Assembly: GCF_006438915.1 (NCBI RefSeq)
Contig: NZ_RCZE01000010.1
Location: 1-64,000 of the forward strand
DNA from: Pseudomonas arsenicoxydans
GTDB lineage: Bacteria; Pseudomonadota; Gammaproteobacteria; Pseudomonadales; Pseudomonadaceae
Length of the DNA stretch: 64,000 nucleotides
Direction: 5' to 3'
The translations under genes and the position numbers were made by a program. The notes beneath the pieces are model-generated. The model saw only the letters and a list, made by a program, of their open reading frames with translations, made no database searches and had not been told where the DNA came from. This document shows positions 63,805 to 64,000 of the stretch, in pieces. Numbering within the stretch: position 1 is the stretch's first letter; each line of letters opens with the position of its first letter.

Positions 63805-64000
63805 ACGCACGCCACGGGCCCAGCGTGCGTTGCGGTTGGCCAGCGGCGCGGCGCTGTGCCTGGCCATCAGTTTCGGCCTGGCGCTGCCGATTCCGTTTCT
63901 TGCCCCCGTGTTGTGCCTGTTGCTCCTGGCCTCGGTCAACCGCCCGTTGCCGTTCAAGGCAGCGATCGCGCTCGCCCTGGTAGCGATGCTCACCACCGGG
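63794..64000 (+). CDS. DUF2955/FUSC-like inner-membrane protein, start only
   Basis: ATG 63794 overlaps the fusion-protein stop by 11 bases; the frame runs off the window. The 69 visible residues begin basic (PTKRTPRAQRALR) and then show helices (GAALCLAISFGLALPIPFLAP, LCLLLLASVN). This matches the DUF2955/FUSC component of NodT-HlyD aromatic-acid-type efflux systems. Confidence 0.85.
   Translation, partial: MPTKRTPRAQRALRLASGAALCLAISFGLALPIPFLAPVLCLLLLASVNRPLPFKAAIALALVAMLTTG

Noticed and set aside
1..64000. CRISPR arrays, tRNA or rRNA genes
   Set aside because: No regularly spaced repeats, cloverleaf-type sequence or rRNA-like segments were seen on reading either strand.

Overview
The window looks like a chromosome segment of a fluorescent-group Pseudomonas. 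Base composition is GC-rich, genes are densely packed with ATGA start/stop overlaps, and a Pseudomonas-type REP pair with a GCGGGCTTGCTCGCGA-like core sits at 58.8 kb. The gene families seen (AlkK-like ligase, LuxR-LAL regulator, hydroxyproline operon, CstA/YbdD, NodT/HlyD/DUF2955) are also typical of the genus. No rRNA, tRNA or CRISPR array was recognised.

Region 1 (1-36.6 kb) is a large accessory catabolic and uptake island for a hydrophobic, probably CoA-activated compound. It opens with the end of an RND/MMPL transporter, then a ferritin-like protein, a frameshifted cupin, a membrane protein and a decayed acid phosphatase. An AraC gene precedes a long + strand operon. That operon encodes a Tat-exported flavin amine oxidase of the nicotine-oxidoreductase (NicA2) type, a cytochrome c, a small membrane protein, DUF1329, DUF1302, an RND exporter, a YCF48-type beta-propeller and an AlkK-like acyl-CoA ligase. 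A convergent - strand block follows: two tandem DUF1254/DUF1214 proteins, acyl-CoA dehydrogenase, acyl-CoA synthetase, SDR and an FGly sulfatase. Two AraC genes lie head to head beside it. An identical 31-bp box occurs before the DUF1254 operon and before the second AraC gene, in the same orientation and at the same distance from an AAAAT element. Next come a metallo-beta-lactamase-fold protein lacking most metal ligands, a thiolase, an SDR, an AlkS/MalT-type LuxR regulator, a saccharopine-dehydrogenase-like reductase and acyl-CoA dehydrogenases. Gene remnants (CaiB/BaiF CoA-transferase, arylsulfatase, a truncated dehydrogenase) show past rearrangement.

Region 2 (36.6-39.8 kb) is a gene-poor foreign insert. 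It holds a possible tyrosine-recombinase-like protein, a candidate structured RNA with its own -10 and terminator, an AT-rich 13-bp palindrome and small orphan ORFs.

Region 3 (39.8-49.5 kb) is a ten-gene - strand hydroxyproline operon: amino-acid ABC transporter, DapA-family deaminase, 4-hydroxyproline epimerase, FAD oxidoreductase, aldehyde dehydrogenase, a second proline-racemase-family enzyme and a GntR repressor. Together they would import hydroxyproline and convert it to 2-oxoglutarate.

Region 4 (49.8-64 kb) is ordinary chromosomal content: Ahr-like alcohol dehydrogenase, DUF3302/HlyD pair, polyphosphate kinase 2, potassium channel, PotE-like antiporter, solute-binding protein, YbdD/CstA, a two-component system and the start of a NodT/HlyD/DUF2955 efflux operon that runs off the end.
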